Below the pieces are notes generated by a model. That model searched no databases. It had not been told where the DNA came from and saw only the letters and a list, made by a program, of their open reading frames with translations. A program made the position numbers and the translations under genes. DNA of 64,000 nucleotides from VYFG01 sp965248685 (lineage in GTDB: Bacteria; Pseudomonadota; Gammaproteobacteria; Arenicellales; Poriferihabitantaceae). Shown here piece by piece: positions 9,385 through 18,362 of this stretch (its first letter is position 1; each line of letters starts with the position of its first letter). Location of the stretch: contig CBDFKC010000002.1 in assembly GCA_965248685.1 (NCBI GenBank), forward strand, positions 62,001 through 126,000. The letters run 5' to 3'.

Positions 9385-10941
9385 TTATCGCTGAAACATT
9401 TTTAACATTCTATGGGTGACAAAAAATCCCCCGGCGATATTAATTGATGCAAGCGTTACCGCAGTTACTGCAAGAGTGATACCCAGCCATCCGGGTGACG
9501 CCACCTGTAGCAGAGCACCGATTACGATGATGCCACTAATCGCGTTGGTTACGCTCATCAATGGCGTGTGCAGCGCTGGAGTAACATTCCACACTACCTG
9601 CCATCCAACGAAACAAGCTAAAACAAATACAATAAAGTGATTCATAAATGAAGCCGGTGCCACCGCACCGGCGGCAAGTATGGCTATTCCAGCCACAGTC
9701 ATGCCAGCCAGGGATAGCCACGCCCGGTTAACAGGCTTGTCAGCCACTGTAGGCTCAGTAGGCCTTTGTGTTGGTTTTGACTGGGCTGCTGCCGAGAGTT
9801 TGACTGGAGGTGGCGGCCAGGTGATTTCTCCGTCTTTGACGACGGTCGCACCCCGAATAACTTCGTCATCCATATTGACCACCAGAACCCCATCTTTATC
9901 TGGCGTGAGTTCGGTTATTAGATGGCGCAAATTTGTTGAATAGAGTTGGCTGGACTGAGCAGCCATGCGGCTTGGAAAGTCGGTGTAGCCAATAATACTG
10001 ACGTCGTTGTGAACCACGACTTTACCAGGATCGGTTAAATCGCAGTTGCCCCCTTGTTCGGCGGCCAGATCTACTACCACACTTCCCCGTTTCATCGATT
10101 CCACCATGGCCTGGGAGATTAACTTGGGAGCAGGTTTTCCTGGTATTTGTGCCGTGGTAATGATGATGTCGACCTCCTTGGCTTGGGCCGCAAATAACGC
10201 CATCTCAGCTGCAATGAACTCCTCGCTCATCACTTTTGCATAACCTCCTTCACCGCTGCCGTCCTCTTCAAACTCGAGTAACAGAAACTCGGCACTCATA
10301 CTTTCGATTTGTTCCTTTACTTCGGGACGGGTATCAAATGCCCTGACGATTGCTCCCAGGCTGACCGCAGTACCAATCGCAGCGAGCCCGGCAACTCCAG
10401 CACCGATGACCAGGACCTTGGCCGGTGGTACTTTTCCTGCGGCGGTAATCTGACCAGTAAAAAACCGACCAAAGTGCTGACCGGCCTCAATAACCGCACG
10501 ATATCCCACAATATTTGCCATCGACGACAAAGCATCCATTTTCTGGGCCCTGGAAATTCTGGGAACTGCTTCAACCGCCAATGCAGTTGCATTTTTGCTG
10601 GCGAGATTGCTCAACAATTGTTGGTTTTGCGCTGGTGCTAAAAAACTAATCAGAATCTTACCGGCAGTAAGCAAGGAGGACTCTTCAAGGTCCAGTTCAT
10701 GATGCAGTTGCGGCGCTCTAACCTTACAGATTAAATCCGCATCGCGCCATAAATCCAGTGTACTATCGATGATTGAGGCGCCAGCACTGGCGTATTCCTG
10801 GTCGACAAACCCAGCACCTTTCCCGGCACTTTTTTCAACCAGGATTTCGTGTCCAAGTTTGATCAGTTTTTGTGTTTCGTCGGGAGTGCAGGCGACGCGG
10901 CGCTCGCCGCTCTGAATCTCCCGCGGTATACCAATTTTCAT
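9385..10941 (-). CDS. pntA: NAD(P) transhydrogenase subunit alpha
   Basis: Alpha subunit carrying the NAD(H)-binding domain dI (alanine-dehydrogenase-like; VLVIGAGVAGLAAIGTA nucleotide-binding loop near residues 175-190). A Pro/Lys/Thr-rich linker (about 385-405) leads to four C-terminal membrane helices. At 518 aa it is the one-piece E. coli-like form, not the split PntAA/PntAB found in many alphaproteobacteria. Its start lies 272 bp from the divergent rnr gene. That gap was checked and no RNA gene or clear hairpin was seen; it presumably holds the two promoters. Confidence 0.97.
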   Translation of the reverse strand: MKIGIPREIQSGERRVACTPDETQKLIKLGHEILVEKSAGKGAGFVDQEYASAGASIIDSTLDLWRDADLICKVRAPQLHHELDLEESSLLTAGKILISFLAPAQNQQLLSNLASKNATALAVEAVPRISRAQKMDALSSMANIVGYRAVIEAGQHFGRFFTGQITAAGKVPPAKVLVIGAGVAGLAAIGTAVSLGAIVRAFDTRPEVKEQIESMSAEFLLLEFEEDGSGEGGYAKVMSEEFIAAEMALFAAQAKEVDIIITTAQIPGKPAPKLISQAMVESMKRGSVVVDLAAEQGGNCDLTDPGKVVVHNDVSIIGYTDFPSRMAAQSSQLYSTNLRHLITELTPDKDGVLVVNMDDEVIRGATVVKDGEITWPPPPVKLSAAAQSKPTQRPTEPTVADKPVNRAWLSLAGMTVAGIAILAAGAVAPASFMNHFIVFVLACFVGWQVVWNVTPALHTPLMSVTNAISGIIVIGALLQVASPGWLGITLAVTAVTLASINIAGGFFVTHRMLKMFQR

Positions 10942-11213
10942 AGTAGTAGGGAATTTATATTAAAATGAACTTTCGCAGTAATTGTGGTTTTATAGAGCCA
11001 TTTTTGTTTGGGCTGACTGTAGGCTCTGATTCTGAATGTTTACGATTATAATGCGCTCGGCCGCGTTGTGACGGTTTCGACAATTACATTTTTAGATAGC
11101 GGGCAAAATACATTTGATCGGCTTTGCGTCAGCCAATCATTACACCATATTCGACATGAATTAAATGCAGATTACCAGACATACCATGGAATGCAATATA
11201 TCCCCTAGGAGCT

Positions 11214-13592
11214 ATGCCAAGTAACTCGGGATACCGCCCCGCCGATGAGTCAGGGGTACCGGTACCTTCACGCCACCAGTTGATTGAATTTTTATCCGAG
11301 GTCGGTCAGCCCACGACTTTTCAGGCAATATGTCATCACTTCAAAGTCAGCGCTAAGCTCGCGAAAACGGCTCTTTCTGGGAGACTCGATCGACTGCAGA
11401 ATCAGGCAGTGGTGATTCTTGACCGAAAAGGGCGATTTGCCTTACCAGATAAAATGGGAGCGTTTACCGGTAGGGTTATCGGTCATGCTAATGGATTTGG
11501 ATTTGTTCGTCCGGATCAGGGCGGAGACGACTTGTATTTGCACCACCGACAGATGCGCAAGGTATTGCATGGAGACCATGTTGTCGCCAAGCTTAAGAGT
11601 GTCGATGGGAGAGGACGAAAAGAGGGCGTTGTCGTGGAGGTGATTGTCGACCCGGAAAGAGAGATTGTGGGACACTATCACTTTGAAAGCGGGGTTGGAT
11701 TTGTTGAACCTGATGACGGACGATTTGGTCGGGACATTGCGATACCGGCGGAACACATAGGGGCGGCACAGAATGGCGATATCGTTGTCGTCAGAATCAT
11801 TAAGCACCCAGTTCAACATCAACACGCAGTTGGTCGAATTTGCCATATTATGGGAAGCGAGTTGGCGCCGGGCATGGAAACGGATATTGCGATTCGCAAA
11901 CATGAAATACCTGACTTATGGCCCCAGGCAGTCGAGGATCAAATCAGCAGACAGCATCGCAAATTTACCATTGCCAAGCTGGACAAAGGACGGATCGATA
12001 TTCGGGATTTACCTTTGGTCACAATTGATGGTGAAGACGCCAGGGACTTTGACGACGCGGTGTATTGTCAACCTGACAAAGACGGGTGGCGGCTGGTGGT
12101 GGCCATTGCGGACGTAAGCCACTACGTCACGGTTGATTCTGCGCTCGATCGGGAGGCTTATAACCGCGGAAATTCTGTCTATTTTCCGAATCGGGTAGTG
12201 CCTATGTTGCCTGAAAAGCTATCCAATGGAATCTGTTCACTGAACCCTCGGGAGGACCGCTGTTGTATGGTCTGTGATATTCAGTTCAGTAAGAGTGGGA
12301 AAATGGTGGACTACCGTTTTTACCCTGGACTGATGCACTCCCGGGCCCGACTAACTTATCCCGTTGTCAGCGATATAGTAGAAATCAAGAACCCGAAAGA
12401 ATTAAAGAAATGGTCCCATGTGGTGCCACATTTGGAAGACTTGTATCGTTTGTTCCAACTCCTGGACAAGCAGCGAACCAAACGGGGCACAATAAATTTT
12501 GATTTTCCAGAACCCTTTTTTCAATTTGACGACAACCAGCGAATTGATACCGTCACCGTTCGTGAGCGAAATGTTGCCCACAAAATAATCGAAGAATGCA
12601 TGTTAGCGGCGAATGTTTGCGCCGGGGAGTTTATTCAGCAACACTTTGCAGAAGAGGGAATTTATCGCAATCATGGAGGACCGGACAGTGAGGCCATTGA
12701 AGATCTTGCAGCATTCCTTAAAGGCATCGGACTGTATCTTGGAGGAGCTAATGACCCTCAGGCTGGGGACTATGCCAAACTTCTTGAGCAAGCCACAGCG
12801 CGTCCGGCAATATTAGGTCTGGTCCAGACCGTATTGCTGCGCAGTCTCAGTCAGGCGGTGTATAGCCCTGAGCAATTGGGACATTTTGCTTTGGGTTTTC
12901 CGGTATATACCCATTTTACCTCTCCCATCAGGCGCTATCCCGATTTGGTCGTGCACCGACTGATTCGTAATGTGATTGAACAAAAACAGCGCCGGACTGC
13001 GCCGGACAGGGCTTCCGTTGGTGAGGTCGGCGAGCAGTGTTCTTTTACCGAGAGGCGAGCAGAGGACGCTACCCGGGATGTAGTCAATTGGCTGAAGGCG
13101 GAGTTTATGCAGGATAAGGTGGGACTCCAGTTTGACGGCATTATTTCTGGCGTAAAGGAGTTCGGCGTATTCGTTCAGTTAGAGGATATATTTGTCGATG
13201 GCCTGGTCCATGTAACGGCTTTGGGAAACGACTACTATCGATTTGACCCGGTGAATTTTCAACTGGTAGGTGAACGCAGTGGTCGCCGATTTCGTTTGGG
13301 TGAGCGAATCAGAATTTTGGTTTCCAGGGTTGATCTCGATTTAGCCAGAATAGATTTCGAATTGGCCGGGGATAGTAATGCAAAGCCTGAACTCTCAGGT
13401 ATCTTGGGTAAGGAAGTCAAAAAAACCCCAAAAAAATCCAGAGGAGTGGCTAAATCAGATAAGAATATTAAACCGGGGTCTACTCCAGGGAAATCTTCTT
13501 CCAAGGTTAAAAACAAAAAACCCGGAAAAAATAAAGCTAAACCAGCAAATTCCACTGGGTCAAAAAAAGCGAGAAAAAAGCGGGCTAAATAA
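11214..13592 (+). CDS. rnr: ribonuclease R
   Basis: Processive 3'-5' exoribonuclease that degrades structured RNA and takes part in trans-translation quality control. The 792-aa protein has an N-terminal winged-helix region (residues about 18-80) and two cold-shock/OB domains (FTGRVIGHANGFGFVRPD; GHYHFESGVGFVEPDD). The RNB catalytic domain contains the acidic cluster TIDGEDARDFDDAV and the FTSPIRRYPDLVVHR motif. An S1 domain (about 640-720) and a Lys/Ser/Gly-rich basic tail of about 60 residues follow. An AGGAG site lies 4 bp before the ATG. rlmB follows after 2 bp, as in E. coli. Confidence 0.97.
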   Translation: MPSNSGYRPADESGVPVPSRHQLIEFLSEVGQPTTFQAICHHFKVSAKLAKTALSGRLDRLQNQAVVILDRKGRFALPDKMGAFTGRVIGHANGFGFVRPDQGGDDLYLHHRQMRKVLHGDHVVAKLKSVDGRGRKEGVVVEVIVDPEREIVGHYHFESGVGFVEPDDGRFGRDIAIPAEHIGAAQNGDIVVVRIIKHPVQHQHAVGRICHIMGSELAPGMETDIAIRKHEIPDLWPQAVEDQISRQHRKFTIAKLDKGRIDIRDLPLVTIDGEDARDFDDAVYCQPDKDGWRLVVAIADVSHYVTVDSALDREAYNRGNSVYFPNRVVPMLPEKLSNGICSLNPREDRCCMVCDIQFSKSGKMVDYRFYPGLMHSRARLTYPVVSDIVEIKNPKELKKWSHVVPHLEDLYRLFQLLDKQRTKRGTINFDFPEPFFQFDDNQRIDTVTVRERNVAHKIIEECMLAANVCAGEFIQQHFAEEGIYRNHGGPDSEAIEDLAAFLKGIGLYLGGANDPQAGDYAKLLEQATARPAILGLVQTVLLRSLSQAVYSPEQLGHFALGFPVYTHFTSPIRRYPDLVVHRLIRNVIEQKQRRTAPDRASVGEVGEQCSFTERRAEDATRDVVNWLKAEFMQDKVGLQFDGIISGVKEFGVFVQLEDIFVDGLVHVTALGNDYYRFDPVNFQLVGERSGRRFRLGERIRILVSRVDLDLARIDFELAGDSNAKPELSGILGKEVKKTPKKSRGVAKSDKNIKPGSTPGKSSSKVKNKKPGKNKAKPANSTGSKKARKKRAK

Positions 13593-13594
13593 AA

Positions 13595-14383
13595 GTGGCA
13601 AAGAAACCAGGACGATCAGCCGCCCATGCGAAATCCAGCGAATTGATCTGCGGTTTCCATGCTGTCTCGTCGGCGTTAAGCCGAAATAGTGATTCATTAC
13701 TGGGTTTATGGATAGACCGTAACCGTCAGGATAAAAGGATCAAGGATTTATTGAAGCAGGCGCATGAGGCCGGTATTACAATAGATCAGGTCGATCAAAA
13801 GTCTCTCGATCGACAATCCAATGGAGTACGTCATCAAGGCGTCGTAGCACGGGTTAAACTAGGAACTCAATCGGGCGAGCAAAGTTTGTTTGAGCTACTT
13901 GATCGATTGCCCGGACCACTCCTGCTGCTGGTCCTCGACCAGGTACAAGACCCACATAACCTGGGAGCATGTCTACGTAGCGCTGACGGCGCCGGAGTGG
14001 ATGCGGTGATTCTACCGAAGGATGGCGCGGCACCTGTAAATGAGACCGTACGTCGGGTAGCGGCTGGCGCGGCGGAACGGGTACAGACATTTTACGTTAC
14101 CAATCTGGCTCGATGCCTGGAACAGCTTCAGGATAGGGGGATTTGGATAACCGGATGTGCAGACGAAAGCGATCTTGATATGTATCAACTGGAGTTCTCC
14201 GACTCAACTGCGATTGTAATGGGTGCAGAGGCCACCGGACTGCGCAGACTAACCCGGGAGAATTGCGATCAAATTGTCCGGATTCCAATGGCAGGAAGTG
14301 TTTCCAGTTTGAATGTTTCGGTTGCTACCGGGGTAATTTTGTTCGAAGTGGTGCGGCAACGTAACCATAAGCTAATACCCTGA
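13595..14383 (+). CDS. rlmB: 23S rRNA 2'-O-ribose methyltransferase (Gm2251)
   Basis: SpoU/TrmH (SPOUT) family enzyme that methylates the ribose of G2251 in the 23S peptidyl-transferase loop using SAM. The 262-aa protein has the N-terminal L30e-like substrate-binding domain (GFHAVSSALSRNSDSLLGLWID). The SPOUT knot motifs are LLLVLDQVQDPHNLGACLRS, IVMGAEATGLRRLT and IPMAGSVSSLNVSVATGV. The start is GTG, 2 bp after the rnr stop, so it is co-expressed with RNase R. The IS4-type element lies 143 bp downstream. Confidence 0.95.
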   Translation: MAKKPGRSAAHAKSSELICGFHAVSSALSRNSDSLLGLWIDRNRQDKRIKDLLKQAHEAGITIDQVDQKSLDRQSNGVRHQGVVARVKLGTQSGEQSLFELLDRLPGPLLLLVLDQVQDPHNLGACLRSADGAGVDAVILPKDGAAPVNETVRRVAAGAAERVQTFYVTNLARCLEQLQDRGIWITGCADESDLDMYQLEFSDSTAIVMGAEATGLRRLTRENCDQIVRIPMAGSVSSLNVSVATGVILFEVVRQRNHKLIP

Positions 14384-14511
14384 GGCTGTAATTTGATTTA
14401 TAAAATCTTGAACTTGATAGGACAAATACGCTGATTTAATTGAGACATCGAGGACCGTGATTGTCCTGCTCATTCCCGCCCCTCTGTACCCTCATTTCCA
14501 CCCCTGCCGTC

Positions 14512-14526
14512 ATTCCCGCGCAGGCG
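14512..14526. repeat. left part of an interrupted REP-like palindrome
   Basis: Joining this segment to the bases right of the insertion sequence (15907-15911) restores ATTCCCGC-GCAG-GCGGGAAT, a perfect stem with 8-bp arms and a 4-base loop. Such CATTCCCGCG...GCGGGAAT palindromes are common dispersed repeats in proteobacteria. A half copy (cattcccgcc) lies at 14471-14480. The remainder of the 14384-14511 spacer shows only a short AGGAC/GTCCT hairpin and no gene. Confidence 0.75.
14518..14526. repeat. target site duplication, left copy (GCGCAGGCG)
   Basis: The nine bases GCGCAGGCG directly before the left inverted repeat of the IS recur exactly at 15898-15906 after the right end. This shows transposition into the loop and right arm of the palindrome. 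Confidence 0.85.
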
Positions 14527-15897
14527 CATAACTGTCCGGAATAAATATTCTGCGTCTTCTTCAGGTCAAGATCGCCAATGATTACAGCGGTTTTGAGGCA
14601 TTTTAGACATGTTTTCAAAAACAAGGAAAATCGAAAAAAGTAGGTTGCAGTGCCCAGGTTTTATCGCTAAAACCTAGTTAACATTCATCACAATGAGGCA
14701 CTGCAACATGCATAGTAAAACACGATTCAACGAATTATTAAACCTGATTCCACGTCATAGTTTTACCCAGTTAGTGGCTAAATTCGGTACCGATAAACAC
14801 GCCAAAGGATTCAACAGCTGGTCTCATCTTGTGGCCCTGCTATTTGGCCAACTGGCCAACGTGACCAGTCTGCGAGAGCTGACGACCGCCTACAATGTGC
14901 ACAGTGAATGCCACTACCATTTAGGGACGAACTCGGTCAAACGATCCACCCTGTCGGATGCCAATAGTCATCGAGATGCGGGGCTATTTGAAGGGTTATG
15001 TAAGGTACTGATGTCGAGAGTGCATCGCCAAGCGAGGAAGGAGGCGAAAGAGCTGTTATACCTGTTGGATTCCTCGCCGATTGTGTTGAATGGACGTGGC
15101 CATGAGTGGGCGCTATCACAGCAAAGCAGCCGGGTTACCGGACTGAAATTGCATTTATTATTTGCCCGTGATGCGGGGGTCCCTTGCCAGATAAAAGTGG
15201 GCCCGGCAAACGAAAATGATATTACCTATGCGCAGACAATGGCCCTTGAAAGTGAGGCTATGTATGTGTTTGACAAGGGTTATTGTGATTACAACTGGTG
15301 GTACAAGATAGATCAATGTGACAGTTACTTTGTGACCCGATTCAAGTCGAATGCGGGTATATCGGTATTGTCAGAACGATCCATCGAAGGGTGTGGGGCT
15401 CATATATTGTCTGACCAGGTTGTGACGTTTAAGAACCGCCGACCAGGAGGAAAGCGTGTGAATGATTACCACGGAACCCCTTTGAGGAAAGTGGTGGTGC
15501 ATCGCGAAGACAAGGAGACGCCATTAGTCATTGCGAGCAATGACATGAGCCGGTCAGCTGAAGAGATAGCGGCGTTATACAAACAACGCTGGGATATAGA
15601 ATTATTGTTCAAATGGCTAAAGCAGGGATTGAAGATTAAGCGGTTTCTAGGAGAAAGTGAGAATGCAGTAAAGATACAAATTTATGTGGGCCTGATCAGT
15701 TATTTGTTAGTTCATCGCTACCAGAAAATGAGTGGCAGCACACACGCATTTTATCTTTGGTTAACCGAATTGAAGGCGACATTGTTTGATCGAGATAGGA
15801 CGACGAATAATGATCGAAAACGACGAGATTTACTTTACAGTGAGGCACTTGGGCGCCAAGTCGGAATTCCATTGTGAAACGTTCCGGACAGTTATGT
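14527..15897 (+). mobile_element. IS4-family insertion sequence, about 1.37 kb
   Basis: Terminal inverted repeats CATAACTGTCCGGAA are visible at 14527-14541 and, inverted, at 15882-15896. The outermost base at the right end is ambiguous by one position. The element carries one intact transposase gene and is flanked by 9-bp direct repeats, so it appears complete and recently inserted. It sits between rlmB and a LysE-type exporter and interrupts no gene. Only one copy is present in the window. Confidence 0.9.
14708..15877 (+). CDS. IS4-family DDE transposase with DUF4372-type N-terminus
   Basis: Transposase of the surrounding IS. The N-terminal region (MHSKTRFNELLNLIPRHSF, then GFNSWSHLVALLFGQLANVTSLREL) matches the DUF4372 segment found in IS4-type transposases. 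Catalytic residues are visible: Asp in LLYLLDSSPI, Asp in MYVFDKGYCDY, and Glu in the Y-R-E-K signature YKQRWDIELLFKWLKQ. The frame is intact over about 389 aa. The ATG at 14708 is preferred because GAGG lies 9 bp upstream; an in-frame ATG at 14693 would add five residues. The stop at 15877 is 20 bp from the element end. Confidence 0.93.
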   Translation: MHSKTRFNELLNLIPRHSFTQLVAKFGTDKHAKGFNSWSHLVALLFGQLANVTSLRELTTAYNVHSECHYHLGTNSVKRSTLSDANSHRDAGLFEGLCKVLMSRVHRQARKEAKELLYLLDSSPIVLNGRGHEWALSQQSSRVTGLKLHLLFARDAGVPCQIKVGPANENDITYAQTMALESEAMYVFDKGYCDYNWWYKIDQCDSYFVTRFKSNAGISVLSERSIEGCGAHILSDQVVTFKNRRPGGKRVNDYHGTPLRKVVVHREDKETPLVIASNDMSRSAEEIAALYKQRWDIELLFKWLKQGLKIKRFLGESENAVKIQIYVGLISYLLVHRYQKMSGSTHAFYLWLTELKATLFDRDRTTNNDRKRRDLLYSEALGRQVGIPL

Positions 15898-15906
15898 GCG
15901 CAGGCG
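15898..15906. repeat. target site duplication, right copy (GCGCAGGCG)
   Basis: Exact copy of 14518-14526. It is followed by GGAAT, the remaining right arm of the interrupted palindrome. The sequence from 15912 to 16079 contains no recognised feature other than a TATAAT at 16071-16076 just before the exporter gene. Confidence 0.85.
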
Positions 15907-16079
15907 GGAATCTATGATCAAAGAATCTGTGAATACAAATCTGCCCAACAAGGGTTTTCCTCTGCTATTCGCCTATATCCCTGTAGTAGTGAGTTAATTT
16001 TATATCTCGGTTTATATCGAAGCATTGGGTCATGCGGATCGGTACAATACGTCGGATCATTGCCTTTATATATAATATT

Positions 16080-16679
16080 ATGGAATTATCTCTTTGGTTA
16101 TTGTTCGTGGTCACGTTTGCATCGGCTCTCGCGATTCCTGGGCCCAATGCCGCCTACGCTATTGCCCAAACCCTGAGCCACGGTCCTAAACAGGGAATAA
16201 TGGCCGCTAGTGGGTTTGCCTTTGCCAGCGGGTTAAATATCATCATAGTGATGACCGGGTTGGGGATCGTACTTTCCCGATATATGAACGTTCTAATTTA
16301 TCTTAAATGGGTGGGGGTCGGTTATTTATTGGTGATGGCCTATAGGGCATTTACCGCCATTCCGGCGGCGCCGAATGCAAAGACTGAGGTGAAAAATTCC
16401 CGGGTTTTCAGCTTTGCAGTAATCGTATCCCTGTCTAACCCAAAAGTATTGTTGATCAACATTATGCTACTCCCGCTGTTTTTGGTGCCGGAAAAATCGA
16501 TATTTTTACAAGGAGGGGTCATAACCGTTACCGCAACGGTATTATCTTTTGTCGTATATAGCAGCTATGCCCTGTTTGCCTCGAAATTTATCGCGAAACT
16601 TAGAGCGAAAACCGCGAACCGGATAGTTGGCTCGATCTATACCTGCGCCGCTGGAGCCCTGGCATCTATTCAAAAGTAG
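16080..16679 (+). CDS. LysE/RhtB-family amino-acid exporter
   Basis: Small inner-membrane protein of about 199 aa with roughly six hydrophobic helices. It carries the family hallmark near the N-terminus (FASALAIPGPNAAYAIAQTLSHG, equivalent to the LysE PGP-N motif, here quoted in part: AIPGPNAAYAIAQ) and a second SLSNPKVLLINI motif in the fourth helix. Members export amino acids or homoserine lactones; the substrate cannot be told. The ATG at 16080 places the first helix at the N-terminus as usual. An in-frame ATG at 16032 would add 16 residues with no support. No ribosome-binding site is evident. Confidence 0.88.
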   Translation: MELSLWLLFVVTFASALAIPGPNAAYAIAQTLSHGPKQGIMAASGFAFASGLNIIIVMTGLGIVLSRYMNVLIYLKWVGVGYLLVMAYRAFTAIPAAPNAKTEVKNSRVFSFAVIVSLSNPKVLLINIMLLPLFLVPEKSIFLQGGVITVTATVLSFVVYSSYALFASKFIAKLRAKTANRIVGSIYTCAAGALASIQK

Positions 16680-16796
16680 CAGAAATATGTAGGTCCGGCC
16701 TGGCCAGGTCAAGCTCGGAACGGGCTGCGGACAAATTTCAGATGTGGTTCATTCAATAATCTGAAATCCAATTTAGCTAACTTGCCTTAGGTCTGA

Positions 16797-18275
16797 TTAA
16801 GGTAGATTATTGTCGGGATACAATTCGCTCAGTCTTACTGATCGTCCGGAGTTTTGTACCAACCGAACATGCTTGCGCTCCAGGGAACGCGGTTCAGGGA
16901 CTCCACAGGAGTGGGCAATTACTTCTACAGCGTGATTGATCTGGCTAACGTATTTTGCGACTTTGATCGATTTATTTTCTGGATTTAACCCTTTCTGCAA
17001 TCGCTTGTCGTGGGTGGTGACACCGGTTGGGCAGGTATTTTTGTTGCATTTGAGAGACTGAATGCAACCAAGAGCAAACATAAAGCCCCTGGCCGAGGCA
17101 ACAAAATCTGCGCCGGTACAAAGAGCCCAGGACACCCCCGCTGGATTGATCAATTTGCCGGAGGTAATAACTTTAATTCGGCCACGCAATTCGTACTGGT
17201 GTAATACGTTGATTACCATGGGAAGAGACTCCCTGATAGGAAGGCCGACATGATCCATCAGTGTCATGGGTGCCGCGCCAGACCCTCCGTCACCACTATC
17301 CACGGTGAAAAAATCAGGAGCCCACTGTGGGCCGCGCTGCCTGATTTTTTCGAACATCTCATGGAGCCATCCCATCCCTCCTATGACGGCTTTAATACCT
17401 GTGGGTTTGCCGGTCACATTGCGTATCCGGACAATCAAATCAAGTAATTCATCAACGTCAGCAGCGTCCAGATGTCGGTTGGGAGATATGGAGGCCTGGC
17501 CAATGGGAATACCTCGAATCTCACCGATTTCACGGGTTACCTTCGCACCAGGCAAAATACCACCTTTACCGGGTTTGGCGCCCTGAGATAGCTTGATTTC
17601 GATCATTTTTACCTGATCATGGGCTGCAATTTGACGAAGCTTTTCATCGCTCAAATTTCCGTCTTCGTTGCGCACTCCATACTTGGCGGTGCCGATCTGG
17701 AAGACAAGATCGGCACCGCCTTCTAGATGGTGGGGGGATAAACCACCTTCGCCTGTATTGAGCCAGCAACCGGCAATCTTTGCGCCCTTGGACAATGCCA
17801 ATACCGCAGGCCGGGAAATTGCACCGAAGCTCATTGCCGATATATTGATGATCGAATTGGTGGAATAGGGCGTTTCACAAAATCCTTCACCAATTGTCAC
17901 CATAGCCGGGGGTTGGTTGTGTTGATCGAGTAATGGAAACGCCGCGCTTTCAAAAATCAGAGTGCCTGGGGTCTCCAGACTTCGGGTTGATCCAAAAGCG
18001 ACTGTGGTGCTTTTGTCTTTGGCTGCGCGCTCTATCCACTGGCGTTCGGCCCGATTGAATGGCATCTCCTCTCGATCCATCGCAAAGAAATACTGTCGGA
18101 AAAATTCCCCCAGAGTACTGAAAATATAACGAAAATGACCGATTACCGGATAATTACGTAATACCGCATCTCTGGTTTGGCTCACATCATGGACAAATAC
18201 CCCTATCAGCAAAAAAAATACCAAACCAATTCCCAAAAGGAAAAGATCGGTGAGCGTCGAAATCCAGGGCGACAT
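16797..18275 (-). CDS. membrane-anchored FMN-binding glutamate synthase-like protein
   Basis: Protein with one N-terminal membrane segment (LTDLFLLGIGLVFFLLIGVF) and a glutamate-synthase-type FMN TIM barrel. Motifs are IEIKLSQGAKPGKGGILPG, the FMN-binding VDSGDGGSGAAPMTLMDHVG segment and the iron-sulfur cysteines of GCIQSLKCNKNTCPTGV (C-x5-C-x4-C, the 3Fe-4S spacing of GltB). It lacks the amidotransferase and central domains of GltB, and no gltD is adjacent. The role of these stand-alone proteins is unsettled. ATG at 18275 is chosen; an in-frame TTG at 18320 would add 15 residues. Neither has a clear ribosome-binding site. Confidence 0.88.
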   Translation of the reverse strand: MSPWISTLTDLFLLGIGLVFFLLIGVFVHDVSQTRDAVLRNYPVIGHFRYIFSTLGEFFRQYFFAMDREEMPFNRAERQWIERAAKDKSTTVAFGSTRSLETPGTLIFESAAFPLLDQHNQPPAMVTIGEGFCETPYSTNSIINISAMSFGAISRPAVLALSKGAKIAGCWLNTGEGGLSPHHLEGGADLVFQIGTAKYGVRNEDGNLSDEKLRQIAAHDQVKMIEIKLSQGAKPGKGGILPGAKVTREIGEIRGIPIGQASISPNRHLDAADVDELLDLIVRIRNVTGKPTGIKAVIGGMGWLHEMFEKIRQRGPQWAPDFFTVDSGDGGSGAAPMTLMDHVGLPIRESLPMVINVLHQYELRGRIKVITSGKLINPAGVSWALCTGADFVASARGFMFALGCIQSLKCNKNTCPTGVTTHDKRLQKGLNPENKSIKVAKYVSQINHAVEVIAHSCGVPEPRSLERKHVRLVQNSGRSVRLSELYPDNNLP

Positions 18276-18362
18276 ACGAAGAATAGAGGTATTTGAGTCC
18301 AGCCCCAAGCTGGCCTCCAATCAGTTCATTGGAGTGAGAAGTTTATTAGGGAGAGCAGACTA

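Noticed and set aside
10942..11213. Possible small RNA or tRNA between pntA and rnr
   Set aside because: No cloverleaf, T-arm motif or terminator hairpin could be found on either strand.
14384..14511. Possible CRISPR or tandem repeat array before the IS
   Set aside because: Only two short CATTCCCGC units occur, at irregular spacing and without spacers. They are pieces of a dispersed palindrome.
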